From: Candidatus Scatomorpha stercorigallinarum
GTDB lineage: Bacteria > Bacillota_A > Clostridia > Oscillospirales > Oscillospiraceae
DNA length: 22,713 nucleotides
Assembly (NCBI GenBank): GCA_018713375.1
Contig: DVOV01000018.1
Coordinates: forward strand, 1 to 22,713
Reading direction: 5' to 3'
In this document: piece by piece, positions 21,067-22,713 of the stretch
Layout of the letters: each line of letters begins with the position of its first letter
How positions within the stretch are numbered: position 1 is the first letter of the stretch
Made by a program: the position numbers and the translations under genes
The notes under the pieces: model-generated
What the model saw: the letters and a program-made list of their open reading frames with translations, nothing else
What the model was told of the DNA's origin: nothing
Databases searched by the model: none

Positions 21067-22581
21067 ATGGAGCTGACAATGAAGCGCGAGCGGGTCGAGT
21101 GCTGCGAGAAGGTCTTTGAATATTGCGCCCCCGCCGAGGAGGCCGCCGAGACCGTCATCCCGGACACGATGCCGGACGTGGAGCGCGTGCTCTGCGCGGG
21201 AGGGACGGCCATCATCCGCTCGAAGGAGGTGCAGGAGGGGCGCGTGAGCCTGACGGCTGGCGTGGCGGCTACTGTCATCTACACGCCGGAGGGCGAGGAA
21301 GGGACGCGCTGCGTCAGCGCCGCCGTGCCGTTTTCCATCAGCCTGGAGGCCCCGGGCGTGACTGCCGGCAGCGCGGCCGTCTGTATGCTCTCCGTCACCG
21401 GCATCGAGGCCAGGATACTGAACCCGCGCAAGCTGCTGATACGCGCCGTGCTCAGCGTGCATGTGGAGTGCTATGAGCGGCGCGAGCTGGAAACTGTCTG
21501 CGGGGTGGACTGCGGCGGGGAGCGGCAGATAGAGAGCCTGGTGGAGACCTGCGCCGTCTCGCCGGTGGTCGCCGTGAAGGAAAAGACCTTCACCCTGACG
21601 GACGAATACCGCTTCGACGGCCTGCCGCCGGCGGGGGAGCTGCTGTGGCATTCGGTTGGCATCGTGCCCGGCTCCGTGCGCAATGTGGGCAGCAAACTGG
21701 TGTTCGGCGGCACGGTGCGGCTTGCCGTGCTGTACGCAGCGGAGGACACGGGAGAGCTCTGCTCCGCCGCGTTTGAGACGGAGTTTTCACAGATGCTGGA
21801 TACGGAACGCGAACTCACCTCGCCGGACGCTGCCGTATATACGCTGCTGACGGCGGAGTACATAGACCTTACCACACTGGCCGGAGGGGAGAAGGGCATT
21901 TCCGCCGAGTACCACCTGGTGTCGCAGGCTGTGATATGCGACAGCGCGCGGCTGAACGTGCTCTCCGACTGCTACTGCAACAGCCGCGAGCTCGTCTGCG
22001 AGACGCAGGAGCTGCCCTTCGTCTGTGAGAGGCGCCGCCGGCTGCTGCGGGCCGAGGCGCGGGAGACCGTGCAGGCTTCGCCGCCCTGTGCGGAGGTGCT
22101 GAAGGTGTTCGTCAGGCCGGGAGAGCCGGAAAGCCAGGATGGCGCCGCCGCCTGCCCCGTGAGCGTCACTGTGCTGTACCGCTCAGCGGAAGGTGCGGCC
22201 TGCGCGGCCTCCGCGCGCATGACGGCCTCGGTCAAGGCAGAGCTTCCAGAGGGCGAACGCATCGCCGCGCTGCGGGCGGTCTCATCCGAGGGCTTTGCCA
22301 CGCCGGCCCAGGGCGCGCTGGAGGTGCGCGCGGCGGTGGATATCGAGCTCACGGCGGAGCGCTGCTCCAGCGCCGGGGCCATCACCTCCGTCACCGACGC
22401 CGGGGAGGCGGACACGGCAGGCCGGCCCTCCGTGACGGTCGTGCGCGCCGCGGCGGGGGATACGCTCTGGGCGCTGGGCAAGAAATACCACTCGACGCCG
22501 GAGCTGATCGCCGCGGTGAATTCCCTGGGCGACGGCGCGCCGGCGGAGGGGAGCGTATTGCTTATACCTGCCGTCAAATAG
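21067..22581 (+). CDS. sipL: SPOCS/LysM spore morphogenesis protein, SipL-like (DUF3794)
   Basis: This 504-residue protein combines DUF3794/SPOCS repeats with a C-terminal LysM domain (about 456-503; AGDTLWALGKKYHSTPELIAAVN). I can place SPOCS-like units near 20-140, 150-280 and 305-440 by recurrent segments such as ETVIPDTMPDVERVL and the TFTLTDEYRF/CVSAAVPF type strands; boundaries are approximate. Architecture and length match SipL of Clostridioides difficile (about 520 residues), which binds SpoIVA through LysM and tethers the spore coat to the forespore. The ATG at 21067 follows AAGGGGAG at 21054-21061; a longer reading from 20884 runs through the small membrane gene and lacks a site. 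It lies next to a sigma-E-like promoter. DUF3794-LysM proteins with other roles exist in Clostridia, so orthology to SipL is likely but unproven. Confidence 0.82.
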   Translation: MELTMKRERVECCEKVFEYCAPAEEAAETVIPDTMPDVERVLCAGGTAIIRSKEVQEGRVSLTAGVAATVIYTPEGEEGTRCVSAAVPFSISLEAPGVTAGSAAVCMLSVTGIEARILNPRKLLIRAVLSVHVECYERRELETVCGVDCGGERQIESLVETCAVSPVVAVKEKTFTLTDEYRFDGLPPAGELLWHSVGIVPGSVRNVGSKLVFGGTVRLAVLYAAEDTGELCSAAFETEFSQMLDTERELTSPDAAVYTLLTAEYIDLTTLAGGEKGISAEYHLVSQAVICDSARLNVLSDCYCNSRELVCETQELPFVCERRRRLLRAEARETVQASPPCAEVLKVFVRPGEPESQDGAAACPVSVTVLYRSAEGAACAASARMTASVKAELPEGERIAALRAVSSEGFATPAQGALEVRAAVDIELTAERCSSAGAITSVTDAGEADTAGRPSVTVVRAAAGDTLWALGKKYHSTPELIAAVNSLGDGAPAEGSVLLIPAVK

Positions 22582-22611
22582 CCCATTTTCGGGAAAATAT
22601 GCACATTGCTC

Positions 22612-22640
22612 TTGCGCAACGGCCGCTTTGGTGCTACAAT
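22612..22640 (+). promoter_or_regulatory. Vegetative promoter of yebC
   Basis: TTGCGC (22612-22617), a 17-base spacer and TACAAT (22635-22640) precede yebC; transcription would begin near 22647. The -35 lies in the palindrome TTGCGCAA (22612-22619). A second dyad, ATTTTC-GG-GAAAAT, lies at 22585-22598 after the SipL-like stop. Neither is a terminator; either could be a binding site. Confidence 0.8.
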
Positions 22641-22675
22641 GTTTGGGCAAATAACGAGCTCAAGGGGTTGTTTAT

Positions 22676-22713
22676 ATGTCTGGACATTCCAAGTGGCATA
22701 ACATACAGAAAAC
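22676..22713 (+). CDS. yebC: YebC/PmpR family protein, N-terminal fragment (runs off window)
   Basis: Twelve residues are visible, MSGHSKWHNIQK, which is the highly conserved opening of the YebC/PmpR family. These proteins act as transcription regulators (PmpR type) or as translation factors easing ribosome stalling at proline-rich stretches. The ATG at 22676 has AAGGGG at 22662-22667 eight bases upstream and its own promoter. The remainder lies beyond the window. Confidence 0.88.
   Translation, partial: MSGHSKWHNIQK

Noticed and set aside
20191..21651. 486-codon - strand reading frame opposite rsgA and sipL
   Set aside because: It crosses a terminator and two unrelated genes on the other strand and has low-complexity Arg/Pro/Ser composition; a shadow frame.
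1..22713. Mobile elements, CRISPR arrays, tRNA or rRNA genes, prophage or defence systems
   Set aside because: No transposase, integrase, direct-repeat array, RNA-gene pattern or defence-type protein was seen; all genes are core or signalling genes in conserved order.

Overview
The window is a dense, GC-rich stretch of a bacterial chromosome in which every gene I can support lies on the + strand. Gene content and order point to the Firmicutes, class Clostridia. The markers are an IspH-ribosomal protein S1 fusion, a CarD-type gene ahead of ispD-ispF, the cdaA-cdaR pair, the block yicC-remA-gmk-rpoZ-priA-def-fmt-rsmB-rlmN-prpC-prkC-rsgA, and a SipL-like SPOCS/LysM protein that suggests an endospore-forming lineage. 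The high GC fits one of the GC-rich gut-type Clostridia, but I cannot name a genus from sequence alone.

Layout. (1) 3-3219: end of cmk, then plsC and the ispH-rpsA fusion, joined by 4-base overlaps and closed by a strong terminator. (2) 3319-3916: a promoter, carD and a terminator. (3) 3935-6556: ispD-ispF, then a DUF3343 putative Se/S carrier and a class V aminotransferase of the cysteine desulfurase type; a hairpin covers the DUF3343 ribosome-binding site. (4) 6561-11206: a strong promoter, cdaA-cdaR, an RseC-family membrane protein, yicC, remA, gmk and rpoZ. (5) 11220-20774: a hairpin, then priA, def, fmt, rsmB, rlmN, prpC, prkC and rsgA, mostly overlapping or nearly so, ending at a terminator. 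(6) 20787-22713: a 54-residue membrane protein, the SipL-like protein, and the promoter and first codons of yebC.

How the genes work together. Most are housekeeping: isoprenoid precursors (IspH, IspD, IspF), nucleotide supply (Cmk, Gmk), phospholipid synthesis (PlsC), translation and rRNA modification (S1, Def, Fmt, RsmB, RlmN, RsgA), transcription (CarD, omega subunit) and replication restart (PriA). A signalling layer runs through them: c-di-AMP synthesis and its regulator (CdaA/CdaR), the PASTA kinase and its phosphatase (PrkC/PrpC), RemA, and a spore-envelope protein.

I found no mobile element, CRISPR array, tRNA or rRNA, and no wholly new system. The most interesting signals are regulatory. 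Two AT-rich islands inside GC-rich genes (ispH and rlmN) carry near-consensus promoters. An internal Shine-Dalgarno and ATG sit exactly at the IspH/S1 junction. A hairpin masks the DUF3343 ribosome-binding site. Sporulation-sigma-like promoters lie ahead of the two genes before yebC. No gene-free stretch exceeds 300 bases; the longest, 3220-3390, holds a terminator and a promoter.
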